Below, piece by piece: positions 52,951 to 62,979 of a DNA stretch of 64,000 bases (position 1 is its first letter; every line of letters begins with the position of its first letter). Made by a program: the position numbers and the translations under genes. Where the stretch lies: positions 81,483-145,482 of the forward strand of contig CAMFJD010000002.1 in assembly GCA_945956935.1 (NCBI GenBank), in the 5' to 3' direction. The DNA is from an uncultured Bacillota bacterium. Its GTDB lineage: Bacteria; Bacillota_I; Bacilli_A; Culicoidibacterales; ZOR0006. Below the pieces are notes generated by a model. The model searched no databases. It saw only the letters and a program-made list of their open reading frames with translations, and was not told the DNA's origin.

Positions 52951-54018
52951 GTGGAAACATTAGCACAATTACGTACTGAAATCGATCAAATAAGTTTGGA
53001 AATTTTACACCTATTAAATAAGCGGGCAGAGGTAGCAAAGAAAATTGGTGAAGTAAAAAGTCAGGCAGGGACAACGAATAAATTTGATCCTGTTCGAGAG
53101 CAACAATTATTATTATGGTTGGTTGAACAAAATGAGGGCCCTTTGAATGATGAAACAGTGATTCAAATATTTAAAGAAATTTTCAAGGTAGCATTATCAA
53201 TCCAAGAACAAGATCAAGAAAATAAATTGTTAGTGACAAGAAATGAAACAACACCAGATACAATTGTACAGATTGGAGAAGTTATTTTCGGTGGTGAAAC
53301 ACCAGTTATGATCGCAGGTCCTTGTGCTATTGAGAGTGAACAACAAGTGCGTCTAGTCGCAAAAGAACTTGTGAAACAAGGTGTTCATGTAATGCGTGGT
53401 GGGGCATATAAACCACGGACATCACCATATGATTTTCAAGGATTAGGTTTAGATGGCTTGAAAATGTTCTATCGTATTGCCAAGGAATACGATTTGGTTG
53501 TAGTTACGGAAATTATGGATGAATTATCCTTACAAGAAGCCTTACCATACTTAGATATTGTGCAGATAGGTACGCGTAATATGCAAAATTTCTCATTGTT
53601 AAAAGCAGCAGGACAACAAGAAAAACCAGTATTATTGAAACGTGGGATGAGTGCAACAGTCGAAGAATGGATGTATGCCGCAGAATATATTATGGCTCAA
53701 GGTAATAAACAAGTGATTCTTTGTGAACGCGGTATTCGTACATATGAGAATGCAACGCGAAATACGCTTGACATCTCGGCTGTTCCATTAATGAAACAAA
53801 AAACACATTTACCAATTTTTGTTGATGTAACGCATGCTGCTGGTCGCAAAGACATTATGCTACCACTAGCTAAAGCAGCTATAGCAGCAGGTGCTAATGG
53901 AATTATGATTGAAGTACATCCATTACCGAGCACCGCTTTATCGGATGCACAGCAACAACTGGATTTTGATGAATTTGGGCAATTCATGTTAAATATTGAA
54001 AATGTGTTAAAACAGTAA
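52951..54018 (+). CDS. aroF: Bifunctional chorismate mutase / DAHP synthase
   Basis: 355 residues. The first about 85 are a chorismate mutase (AroQ) domain: LRTEIDQISLEILHLLNKRAEVAKKIGEVK, which in such fusions gives feedback control by chorismate or prephenate. Residues about 110-355 are the DAHP synthase barrel (type I beta, KDPS-like): MIAGPCAIESEQQV, MRGGAYKPRTSPYDFQG, KRGMSATVEEWM and IEVHPLPSTALSDAQQ. It condenses PEP and erythrose 4-phosphate, the entry of the shikimate pathway that uses aroE and aroK elsewhere in the window. The GTG 52951 has AAAGGAAAGG upstream. Confidence 0.93.
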   Translation: METLAQLRTEIDQISLEILHLLNKRAEVAKKIGEVKSQAGTTNKFDPVREQQLLLWLVEQNEGPLNDETVIQIFKEIFKVALSIQEQDQENKLLVTRNETTPDTIVQIGEVIFGGETPVMIAGPCAIESEQQVRLVAKELVKQGVHVMRGGAYKPRTSPYDFQGLGLDGLKMFYRIAKEYDLVVVTEIMDELSLQEALPYLDIVQIGTRNMQNFSLLKAAGQQEKPVLLKRGMSATVEEWMYAAEYIMAQGNKQVILCERGIRTYENATRNTLDISAVPLMKQKTHLPIFVDVTHAAGRKDIMLPLAKAAIAAGANGIMIEVHPLPSTALSDAQQQLDFDEFGQFMLNIENVLKQ

Positions 54019-54095
54019 AAACGAGGTAAAGTAAAATGAAATCTGGCCTTCTTTTCAAAAACTTTGAAAATTTTTCATTAAATTGATGTTAATTT

Positions 54096-54124
54096 GTTGC
54101 AATCGTTTTCAAAAACGGTATAAT
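54096..54124 (+). promoter_or_regulatory. ccpA promoter with an overlapping cre site
   Basis: TTGCAA (54097-54102), 16 bases, TATAAT (54119-54124). The cre-like TGCAATCGTTTTCA (54098-54111, one mismatch) overlaps the -35 box, suggesting autoregulation by CcpA. Confidence 0.65.
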
Positions 54125-54155
54125 GAAACTGTAGGAAAGTGAGAGAGGTGTTGTC

Positions 54156-55163
54156 ATGAAAAATAAGAAAATTACTATTTATGATGTTGCGCGCGAAGCA
54201 GGAGTATCGTTAGCAACAGTATCACGTGTTTTAAATAAAAGTGCTAAAGTTGCACCTGAAAAAGAACAAGTGGTATTAGAAGTTATTGAACGATTAAATT
54301 ACCGTCCAAATGAAGTTGCACGTGGATTAGCACGGAAGCGTTCGACAACTGTGGGTGTTTTAGTACCGGAAATTGGGCGTTTATCGGTTGCTGAAATGCT
54401 AAGTGGTATTTTGGATACAGCTAATATGGAGATGTATAAGTATTCAACATTAATTAAGTCATATGCATCAGATTTAGATTTATTTAAAACGTATTGGGAA
54501 GATTTATTATCAAATCAAGTTGATGGAATTTTAGTAATGTTTGACTATATTACAGATGAAATTCAAGAAATGATTGAAAATTCTCCAGTACCTGTTGTTG
54601 TGTTTGCATCAGCAACAGATAGTGATGTGTTAGCATGTGTTTCAATCAACTATGAACAAGCATTTTATGACGTAACAAAGTACTTTTTAGACGCTGGGCA
54701 TGAAGATGTACTTTTTTGTACACGTAATTATACATCAGCTTTAGAAGTACAAAAACATGGATATATGCGAGCTTTCAGTGAAAGTAACAAGCCTATCAAA
54801 GAGGAAAATATTTTACGAGTATATCGAAGCTATGAAGAAAACTATGCGTTTGCGAAAGAATATTTAGCAACGAAAAAACCAGATGCTATTGCATCAACAA
54901 GTGATTCTGCAGCAATTGCTTTTATGAATGCAGCGTTAGATTTAGGGATTCAGATTCCAGAACAATTGGAAATTATCAGTTTCTCAAATACAAAAACATC
55001 ACAAATGGTACGTCCAGGTTTAACATCTGTGTCATATCCAATTTACAAAATTGGTGTATTTTCAATGCGCTTGTTAACAAAAATTATGCGTAATGAAGAA
55101 CTAGAAAAGAAAAATTTCACTGAAGCACACGAAATTATTTGGCGTGGTTCAACGAAAAAATAA
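54156..55163 (+). CDS. ccpA: Catabolite control protein A (LacI family)
   Basis: 335 residues. An N-terminal LacI helix-turn-helix (TIYDVAREAGVSLATVSRVLN, residues 7-27, hallmark DVAREAGVSLATVSR) with hinge RPNEVARGLARKRSTTVGVLVPEI, then a periplasmic-binding-type core. The HPr-Ser-P contact region is in the LacI core of the CcpA subgroup. It would control carbon use genes, and cre sites are seen before the PTS gene and its own start. GAGAGGTG is the ribosome site. Naming rests on the DNA-binding domain, length and context. Confidence 0.88.
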   Translation: MKNKKITIYDVAREAGVSLATVSRVLNKSAKVAPEKEQVVLEVIERLNYRPNEVARGLARKRSTTVGVLVPEIGRLSVAEMLSGILDTANMEMYKYSTLIKSYASDLDLFKTYWEDLLSNQVDGILVMFDYITDEIQEMIENSPVPVVVFASATDSDVLACVSINYEQAFYDVTKYFLDAGHEDVLFCTRNYTSALEVQKHGYMRAFSESNKPIKEENILRVYRSYEENYAFAKEYLATKKPDAIASTSDSAAIAFMNAALDLGIQIPEQLEIISFSNTKTSQMVRPGLTSVSYPIYKIGVFSMRLLTKIMRNEELEKKNFTEAHEIIWRGSTKK

Positions 55164-55165
55164 GT

Positions 55166-55197
55166 AAAACAAGTGAGGTATACTCACTTGTTTTTTT
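55166..55197 (+). terminator. Terminator after ccpA
   Basis: AACAAGTGAG pairs with CTCACTTGTT, then seven T residues. Confidence 0.85.
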
Positions 55198-55261
55198 ATG
55201 ACTGAACAATAAAAATTAAAAAAATATTGACAGTAAAAAAATAAGGTGCTAAACTGAAGAC

Positions 55262-55507
55262 ATTCAATTGAAAAGAAAAAGCGTTGAACGATTTTAGTAG
55301 CTTATTTTGTAGTAGCAAAGAGAACCTGTGGTTGGTGTGAATAGGTGTACCAAAAAAAGTGAATTACCAATCCGGAGCTGTTTTAGGTGTAGCAACTAAA
55401 ACCGGAAGCCAACCGTTATTTAGGCATAGAGTGATAGTTTTAAGACTATAAGCAGGGTGGTACCGCGATTTTATCGTCCCTACAAGGAATTGTAGGGGCG
55501 TTTTTTT
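55262..55507 (+). promoter_or_regulatory. Tyrosine T-box leader of tyrS
   Basis: The T-box AGGGTGGTACCGCG is at 55454-55467. The GAGAACC-type Stem I elements are near 55320, and a TAC specifier codon for tyrosine is at 55365-55367 (GAATTACC). The terminator (GTCCCTACA with TGTAGGGGC, then T residues) ends at 55507. The antiterminator forms when uncharged tRNA-Tyr pairs with the leader. So tyrS is induced on tyrosine shortage. Confidence 0.92.
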
Positions 55508-55525
55508 ATTTTCAAACAAAGATAA

Positions 55526-56806
<1,281 letters not shown>

Positions 56807-56813
56807 TTGAAAA

Positions 56814-56840
56814 AGCAACACTAATGTGTTGTTTTTTTTT
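56814..56840 (+). terminator. Terminator after tyrS
   Basis: GCAACAC pairs with GTGTTGT around TAAT, then nine T residues. Confidence 0.85.
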
Positions 56841-56930
56841 GCTATTTTGTTGTAATTATAGCTATTTTTGTTACAATAATAAATAATAGAGTTATGATAT
56901 AATAAGTGAAGGGCTAGGAATGAATATTAC

Positions 56931-58880
56931 ATGAGTATAGGGCAAGAGCAACAAGACATGCAGGCGGAACTCGTACGTTTACAAAAATTAGCATATACTG
57001 ATTTTCTTACTGGTTTACAAAATCGCCGTGCATTACAACAAGCAGTGACGAGTGGTTTGCTGAAGCAAGCAATTGTCATTGTGATTGATTTAGATCATTT
57101 GAAATTGATTAATGATACGTATGGTCATCAGTGTGGGGATGAAGCAATTGTTAAGATGGCAAGGTACATTACAGTAGCGTTTCCAGAAATCAGTCATATT
57201 TATCGCATCGGTGGGGATGAATTCATCGTCTTACTGGAATCTGCAACTCATAAACAGGCATATAATCATGCAAAGGAACTATTAAGATTGTGTCAGCAGC
57301 CTTTTACATGTTGTGATGAAGAACAGTTAATTGTGCGAAAAATGAGTATAAGCGCATCAATTGGAATTGCACATTATCAGCAATCACAAATGTCATTTGA
57401 AGAAGCATTGGCACGGGCAGATGAAATGGCATATGTTGCGAAAAGTAATGGTCGTAATCGTATTGAAATGACATTGACACCAACAATTGAAAGTTTACCT
57501 ATTATTACAAGTGATGAACGATTAGTATTACAAAATGTACAAAGAAAACCGTTGAAAATTGGTTATTTTGACATGCTTAGCGAAGAAGAACAATATTATT
57601 TTCAATTTTTGACGGAATTTTTAGGATTGGAAATTGAGCTGCATGCAGTTGATTCTAAATTGAAGTATAGTATTGATTTAGCGCAATTTGATTGTTTAAT
57701 CAATGTCGCTTCAATAGTAGTAACAAACAACGAAGCGTTATTTTCATTCGTTCCATTCGAGATTTCTCCCCTCATTTTATCGGTGAGAACATTAACAGAC
57801 ACGTATGGTATTGAAAAATCAGCACTGCGAATTGGCATTCCAATTGAGCTATACTCAGAAGCCAAAAAATCATTTGGACTTGATCAAAACTTAGTGACAT
57901 ATCCAATACTAGATCATGCCATACAAGCGTTGAAAACAAATGAAATCCAAGGGATTATAACAGCGTGCTGCTTTTTAAAATTACGTGATTTACAACAAAT
58001 GTCCGTACCTGCATATCGACAAGAAAACAGTAATGTCACGAGAGGGATTGCTATTAATAATAAGAGTGATGCTGTTAAATTGATACCTATTATTCGTAAA
58101 TATTTACGAGCAGGTGGACAAAGTGAATTTAAAAAACAAACCCAAAATATGCAAAGTGTCAAAAAACGAATCCAATCGATGTTGACTGAAGAAGAAAAGG
58201 ATTTTTTAGTTAGAAATCATCGAATTCGTGTACTATTACAAAGAAAGCATGGGAAATTATCTCGCTATAATGAAAATTTACAATGCTATACTGGATTAGC
58301 AGTGCGCTTAACTCATTATTTAGAGCAAGTGCTTGATATTACTTGTGAGCCCGTGTATTATAAATCAGAACAACGTTCAAGTGTACTTGAATCGCTTGAG
58401 AAGAATATTGCAGATTTATCATTTGGCTTGTTCATGCCAGGAAATCGAAAACAAGAATATGAATTTTTTCAAGGGTTTGCATTATCATTACCGTTTACGC
58501 ATACAGCACCAGTGTTAGTGACAACTCCAGATTATCCAAAATTATCAAAATCGCATTTATCACAATTGACAATTGGAGTGTTGAGTCAGTCCTATACCCG
58601 TGCGTATATTGAGCGATATCATGATGATGTTGGTGAGATTCGTTGTTATGAAGATCGCACATCAATTACCGATGCTTTATATAATTATGAAATTCAAGCA
58701 ATGATTTTAAATGAGGATACCGCATACGAATTATTAGAGCATCATCCATTGCGAATTGAATTTCAATTTCCAAACCATGTCGAACGCGTATTATGTACTC
58801 GTGAAAGTGATGATCAATTAATTAGAATATTAAATAAAGCTTTGATCTTTACACACCACCATGAGCAATTAAATTTTTAA
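56931..58880 (+). CDS. Diguanylate cyclase (GGDEF) with two C-terminal binding-protein-like domains, no membrane segment
   Basis: 649 residues. Residues about 20-185 form a GGDEF domain: metal Asp in VIDLDHLKLINDTYGHQCGD (52-55), IGGDEF at 93-98, and MSISASIGIAHY. The RxxD inhibition site before GGDEF is absent. Residues about 205-400 and 430-640 are two bacterial solute-binding (SBP_3-like) folds; the linker and start of the second, TEEEKDFLVRNHRIRVLL, are typical of tandem binding-domain sensors. There is no signal peptide and no membrane helix, so all three domains appear cytosolic, with the enzyme first. Such sensors usually have extracellular SBP domains first, a membrane helix, then GGDEF. 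No PilZ or EAL gene is in the window. Confidence 0.88.
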   Translation: MSIGQEQQDMQAELVRLQKLAYTDFLTGLQNRRALQQAVTSGLLKQAIVIVIDLDHLKLINDTYGHQCGDEAIVKMARYITVAFPEISHIYRIGGDEFIVLLESATHKQAYNHAKELLRLCQQPFTCCDEEQLIVRKMSISASIGIAHYQQSQMSFEEALARADEMAYVAKSNGRNRIEMTLTPTIESLPIITSDERLVLQNVQRKPLKIGYFDMLSEEEQYYFQFLTEFLGLEIELHAVDSKLKYSIDLAQFDCLINVASIVVTNNEALFSFVPFEISPLILSVRTLTDTYGIEKSALRIGIPIELYSEAKKSFGLDQNLVTYPILDHAIQALKTNEIQGIITACCFLKLRDLQQMSVPAYRQENSNVTRGIAINNKSDAVKLIPIIRKYLRAGGQSEFKKQTQNMQSVKKRIQSMLTEEEKDFLVRNHRIRVLLQRKHGKLSRYNENLQCYTGLAVRLTHYLEQVLDITCEPVYYKSEQRSSVLESLEKNIADLSFGLFMPGNRKQEYEFFQGFALSLPFTHTAPVLVTTPDYPKLSKSHLSQLTIGVLSQSYTRAYIERYHDDVGEIRCYEDRTSITDALYNYEIQAMILNEDTAYELLEHHPLRIEFQFPNHVERVLCTRESDDQLIRILNKALIFTHHHEQLNF

Positions 58881-58907
58881 AACCAAATGATTTTATTTGG
58901 TTTTTTC
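58880..58907 (+). terminator. Terminator after the GGDEF gene
   Basis: AAACCAAAT pairs with ATTTGGTTT around GATTT, then T residues. Confidence 0.8.
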
Positions 58908-58961
58908 TAGTTTTTCTACTATAATAAAAGAGATATTAATTAGGTGAAAGAAGGCGTGAAA

Positions 58962-60038
58962 ATGTTAACAAGCAAAGAGCAAGAGCTATATAAAACTTTA
59001 ACAGAATTACCAGGGACATCGGGGTTTGAACATGAAGTTCGCCAATTTATGCAATCACAGCTAGAACAATATACAGATACAATTATCCGTGATCGTTTAG
59101 GAAGTATTTTTGGTGTGAAAGAAGGGACAAGTGAACAACCATTACGTGTCGTTGTTGCAGGTCATATGGATGAAGTTGGCTTCATGGTCACACAAATTAC
59201 TGAAAATGGTATGTTACGTTTTCAAACAATTGGTGGATGGTGGAACCAAACAATGCTTGGACATCGTGTGAGTGTGTATACACGTACGGGTATTTTAGCA
59301 GGAACAATTGGCTCGATTCCAACTCATTTGCTCACAGCAGAGCAAATGGCTAAACCAATGGATGTGAAACAAATGTTAATTGATATTGGTGCACAATCAA
59401 AAGAAGAAGCCACAAGCTTTGGAGTTCGTCCAGGAGATCAAGTTATTATGGATGGGGCATTTACACCGTTAGCAGGTGGTGAGCGTTTCTTAGCAAAAGC
59501 GTGGGATAATCGCTTAGGATGTGGTATGGCTTTAGAAGTTATGGAACATTTTAAAGATACATCATTGGCTCATACGTTAATTTGTGGAGCAACTGTTCAA
59601 GAAGAAGTTGGATTACGTGGAGCTAAAACAGCAGCAGCATTAACAAATCCAGATTTTGCTATTGTTGTAGATGTATCACCAGCCAATGATGCTACAGGTG
59701 ATAAGACACAGTTTGGACAACTTGGAGAAGGTGTATTAATTCGTATTCATGATCGTACAATGGTGATGCCACAACCAATGCTTGATTATGTGTTAGAAGT
59801 ATGTGAAACACATAATATTAATCACCAATTCTTTATTTCACCTGGTGGAACAGATGCGGGGAATTTTCACTTACATGAAACCGGAGTTCCGACAATTTCA
59901 ATTTGTTTACCTGCACGGTACATTCACTGTAGTTCATCAATTATTGATAGTCGTGACTATCAAGCAGCCAAAAAATTAGTGATTGAATTAATAACAGCAT
60001 TCAGTGAGGAGCGCTTCACTAATTTATTACCAAGATAG
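58962..60038 (+). CDS. M42 family metallopeptidase (glutamyl aminopeptidase type)
   Basis: 358 residues. Metal ligands and active site: His in VVAGHMDEVGFMV, Asp in KAWDNRLGCGMALEV, Glu-Glu in VQEEVGLRGAKTA, Asp in VDVSPANDATGD, and His in ARYIHCSSSIID. This is the M42 tetrahedral aminopeptidase family (PepA/YsdC/FrvX). Its cellulase M label is historical. ATG 58962 is favoured by AAGAAGG upstream; GTG 58944 is the alternative. It lies 13 bases before a thioredoxin-like gene, so the two are probably co-transcribed. Confidence 0.93.
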   Translation: MLTSKEQELYKTLTELPGTSGFEHEVRQFMQSQLEQYTDTIIRDRLGSIFGVKEGTSEQPLRVVVAGHMDEVGFMVTQITENGMLRFQTIGGWWNQTMLGHRVSVYTRTGILAGTIGSIPTHLLTAEQMAKPMDVKQMLIDIGAQSKEEATSFGVRPGDQVIMDGAFTPLAGGERFLAKAWDNRLGCGMALEVMEHFKDTSLAHTLICGATVQEEVGLRGAKTAAALTNPDFAIVVDVSPANDATGDKTQFGQLGEGVLIRIHDRTMVMPQPMLDYVLEVCETHNINHQFFISPGGTDAGNFHLHETGVPTISICLPARYIHCSSSIIDSRDYQAAKKLVIELITAFSEERFTNLLPR

Positions 60039-60051
60039 GAGAGAATGAGAG

Positions 60052-60369
60052 ATGAAAACGATTGAAACAATTGAAGAATTTGAAGCATGTAAAAACCAAA
60101 CAGGTGTAGTAATTTATATTTTTTCTGCACAATGGTGTGGAGATTGTATCGTATTAGCCCCTCAATTACCTGAAATTGAAGCAGCTTGTGCAGATGCAAA
60201 ATTTTATTACGTGAATCGTGATGAATTTATAGATCAAGCAGTAGAATACGATATTTTTGGAATTCCAAGCTTTATCGCTTTTAAAGATGGTTCAGTTGTA
60301 GATACATTTATCAGTAAAAATCGTAAAACAGCGGAAGAAATTATTGCATTTGTGAACGGAGTAGTATAA
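60052..60369 (+). CDS. Thioredoxin-family protein
   Basis: 105 residues with a thioredoxin fold. The active site is AQWCGDCIVLAPQLP (CGDC, not the CGPC of TrxA), near residue 27, and the cis-Pro loop is FGIPSFIAFKDG. The different dipeptide changes the redox potential relative to TrxA, and the role is not known; it is likely a YtpP-type protein. It follows the M42 peptidase, the usual neighbour in Firmicutes. Good ribosome site (GGAGAG). Confidence 0.92.
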   Translation: MKTIETIEEFEACKNQTGVVIYIFSAQWCGDCIVLAPQLPEIEAACADAKFYYVNRDEFIDQAVEYDIFGIPSFIAFKDGSVVDTFISKNRKTAEEIIAFVNGVV

Positions 60370-60414
60370 ATTTTATAGTTATTTTGGAATTGCTAATGCT
60401 AGAATATAACATAA

Positions 60415-60464
60415 GAAAAAACTCACTTAGTTGGAATTGTTATTCCAACTAAGTGAGTTTTTTA
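60415..60464. terminator. Bidirectional terminator
   Basis: ACTCACTTAGTTGGAAT (60421-60437) pairs perfectly with ATTCCAACTAAGTGAGT (60442-60458), with A and T runs outside. It ends both the thioredoxin gene and the convergent FUSC gene. Confidence 0.9.
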
Positions 60465-62285
60465 AGTAAAAGAATAGTATTCATGTGTAATTTGTGCGTT
60501 TTTTATGATTTGCAAACTAATTGAAACAAGATAGAATTCTGTTGCTGTACGAGTAGTAGCACGTAAATAGGATAACTGCTCAACTTGTGTTTGATTATCT
60601 GGAGTATCAATGAAAATAGTTTGAATTTTTTTAAGTAAATTTGGATGATTTTCTATACTCGAAGTGAGTTGTTGAAAAAGACGAAGTTGATTTGAGTATA
60701 ACTCAAATCGTGGAGTGATATGCGAACGTGGAACTGATTGAATACGATATTCAATTAGTGGAGAAAGTGAGTATAGGTAACTAATTGTTGTTTTAGCACT
60801 GTATTTAAATAGTTGTGCACCCGCATAATGTTCAATATCGTATTGAAGTAATTCTAATTTTTCAATTTCATCAGAATAGGAAGTTTTTAAAATGAACATA
60901 TTTGCAATAAGTGCAAATACGATACCAATAGCGATAAACAGTATTCGCGTGAAAATGACTGCATTCGGATCAGCAGCAGCTAGTGCACTTGAAGCAACAG
61001 CAGAAACTGTGACAAACATAACAATATTTCGATAATCAGTGATATAACTTTGAAGATAACCAATTACTAACATAATGAACAAAATAATGGTATCATTGTG
61101 GATAAAACTAAAGATGAATAGGAGTATTGCACTACCGATTAATGTGCCAATTGCTCGTTTTTTTGAACGTTCAATAACATATTCACTATACGGTTGTGTG
61201 ATAGCAAAAACAGTATAGAGAATCCAGCGTCCATATGATAATTCAAAAATGGCAGTAATAAACATAGTAAATGATACTAATAGTGCAAGTCGTAATGCAT
61301 AACGCACGCGAATATTTCGTAATTTTAATGTTTTACGCATAAGGGTTGCTGACTTCCATTCTTGAGTCATTTGGGCTCCTTTTGCACTAGGATCACTTGA
61401 ATGATAGACTGAGAGAGCAGTAGCAATTGATTCTAAGATTGCGGTGAGTTGTTTAATGAGTGAGACATTGCTCTGTGTCATATACATATTTAAATCTGTA
61501 TGGTGTTCATCGTGTGTATTAGTCAATAATATTGTCAGTTGTTTTGAAAAAGTATGGGCAATTTCGGGTGTAACGTGTGCCCTTTTTTTGGTAAGGAGTT
61601 GGCTAGCATACTCTAGTTGTGAAATGATTGTTATAATTGATTGTTGATAATCATTTGGAAAATGCGTAGATCGAAATGAATTATATGTTATTTGCTTTAT
61701 TTGGCCGAAAAGAGGTAATGTTGCTTGGAAATTCAGTTGTGTGTTTTGTGTATCATTATGGAGTATGTCGTGAAATGCTGTTGAGATATCTAAGAAAAAA
61801 GATTGGGAACTTTTTTGCAGTTTATTTTTATTACTAAACCATTGGACAGCAAGTATAATAAATGGACCACTTATTAATGCGAGTAGACGAAGTGGCAAAC
61901 CGTCTAGAGGGATGGGTGTTGTTAGTAGAAAGGTATAATGTAAACCAACCATCATGACGAGAGGTTTTCTTAATTCATAGCTTAAAAAATAGGCTAACAC
62001 AAATAGAATACTGAAATTAATAAATAAGCCAATGAATGGATATAAAGGAATAATGTATGAAACTATTCCGAACGTAAGGTTTACTGTGAGCATAAGAAAT
62101 AGGTTTCGAATAGGATGGACAAGTAAATTTCGATCCATAAAAATTAGGACAAGAATAGCTGTACTCACGCCAACGAGGGAATTTTCACTTCCAAAAATAG
62201 TTTGAAATATTGATACAAAAATCATAATGCTGAAAAATAAAAGTGTCTTCTGGATAATAAGTGGGAGATATTTTTTGTACATCAT
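60462..62285 (-). CDS. FUSC-family membrane protein (aromatic acid exporter-like)
   Basis: About 607 residues, a duplicated arrangement: an N-terminal hydrophobic block (six helices, residues 1-155), a cytosolic helical region, a second membrane block (about 335-470; LSYGRWILYTVFAITQPY is the FUSC-like signature with the following ERSKKRAIGTLIGSAILL), and a C-terminal helical tail. The family is linked to efflux of aromatic acids (YccS, AaeB), but the substrate here is unknown. The promoter puts +1 around 62312, so an ATG at 62312 would be leaderless; ATG 62285 has AAAGGAAA upstream. Confidence 0.85.
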   Translation of the reverse strand: MMYKKYLPLIIQKTLLFFSIMIFVSIFQTIFGSENSLVGVSTAILVLIFMDRNLLVHPIRNLFLMLTVNLTFGIVSYIIPLYPFIGLFINFSILFVLAYFLSYELRKPLVMMVGLHYTFLLTTPIPLDGLPLRLLALISGPFIILAVQWFSNKNKLQKSSQSFFLDISTAFHDILHNDTQNTQLNFQATLPLFGQIKQITYNSFRSTHFPNDYQQSIITIISQLEYASQLLTKKRAHVTPEIAHTFSKQLTILLTNTHDEHHTDLNMYMTQSNVSLIKQLTAILESIATALSVYHSSDPSAKGAQMTQEWKSATLMRKTLKLRNIRVRYALRLALLVSFTMFITAIFELSYGRWILYTVFAITQPYSEYVIERSKKRAIGTLIGSAILLFIFSFIHNDTIILFIMLVIGYLQSYITDYRNIVMFVTVSAVASSALAAADPNAVIFTRILFIAIGIVFALIANMFILKTSYSDEIEKLELLQYDIEHYAGAQLFKYSAKTTISYLYSLSPLIEYRIQSVPRSHITPRFELYSNQLRLFQQLTSSIENHPNLLKKIQTIFIDTPDNQTQVEQLSYLRATTRTATEFYLVSISLQIIKNAQITHEYYSFT

Positions 62286-62315
62286 AAAGAGAAAAATTTC
62301 CTTTCTTTTCATTGT

Positions 62316-62349
62316 GATACAGTGTATCGAATTTTCATATATTTTTCAA
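62316..62349 (-). promoter_or_regulatory. Promoter of the FUSC gene with a palindromic operator
   Basis: On the minus strand TTGAAA (62344-62349), 17 bases, TACACT (62321-62326). The perfect 13-base palindrome GATACAGTGTATC (62316-62328) covers the -10 box, a typical repressor position; a TetR- or MarR-like regulator would fit but none is next to it in this window. Confidence 0.65.
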
Positions 62350-62370
62350 GAAAAAAATAAAAGAAAGTGA

Positions 62371-62402
62371 AAAAGCAAACAAAAAGATAGTTTTTGTTTG
62401 CT
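62371..62402 (-). terminator. Terminator of yccF
   Basis: AGCAAACAAAAA pairs with TTTTTGTTTGCT around GATAG, with T residues on the minus strand. Confidence 0.8.
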
Positions 62403-62422
62403 CAGATTATAACAATTTGTGA

Positions 62423-62794
62423 TTAGATGATACGTTTTCCAAAAGGCGAGAGTGATAGTTTAGCTAGTTTTAAAGATTGTAGTGCAAATGGAATACCGAT
62501 AATGGTAATTGCAAAAGCAGCAGCAGAAATTAAATTGATGAGTACAAGCTCCCAACCACATAAAATGAACCACAAAACATTAAATATGAAATGAAGAGAG
62601 CTTGTTTCAACTTCAATAACTTCTTTGCCGAATGGTGCAAGTTGTAAACGAGCCATTTTAAAACATTGATGTCCGATGGGAATACCGATAATGGTGATAC
62701 TCCAAATAATTCCAAAGAAAAACCAAGCAAAAGCACCGGGTAATCCTGCTAAACAAAGCCAAATAATATTACCTAAACAAGACATAAAAAACAC
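62423..62794 (-). CDS. YccF family inner membrane protein
   Basis: 123 residues with the repeated YccF unit: a membrane segment followed by ITIIGIPIGHQCFKMARLQLAPFGKEV (first copy, about 34-60) and ITIIGIPFALQSLKLAKLSLSPFGK (second copy, about 95-120). The two halves form an internal duplication. Function is unknown in the family. It is a single gene with a terminator and starts with AAGGAGTG on the minus strand. The shared term with the FUSC gene is only its proximity. Confidence 0.9.
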   Translation of the reverse strand: MFFMSCLGNIIWLCLAGLPGAFAWFFFGIIWSITIIGIPIGHQCFKMARLQLAPFGKEVIEVETSSLHFIFNVLWFILCGWELVLINLISAAAFAITIIGIPFALQSLKLAKLSLSPFGKRII

Positions 62795-62979
62795 TCCTTA
62801 TTCTCTAAACATAATTGAATTATGTTTTCACGCTCCCATTGTATCATATTCTGTTTTAAAAGCAAAAATACTCCTATTCACAAAAATATCAAATTTTGTT
62901 AGAATGGAAAAGAAGAATCAGAAAATAATGAAGATATAGTAAATATAGTGAATAAAAATATTGAGAGGAGTTTATTATA

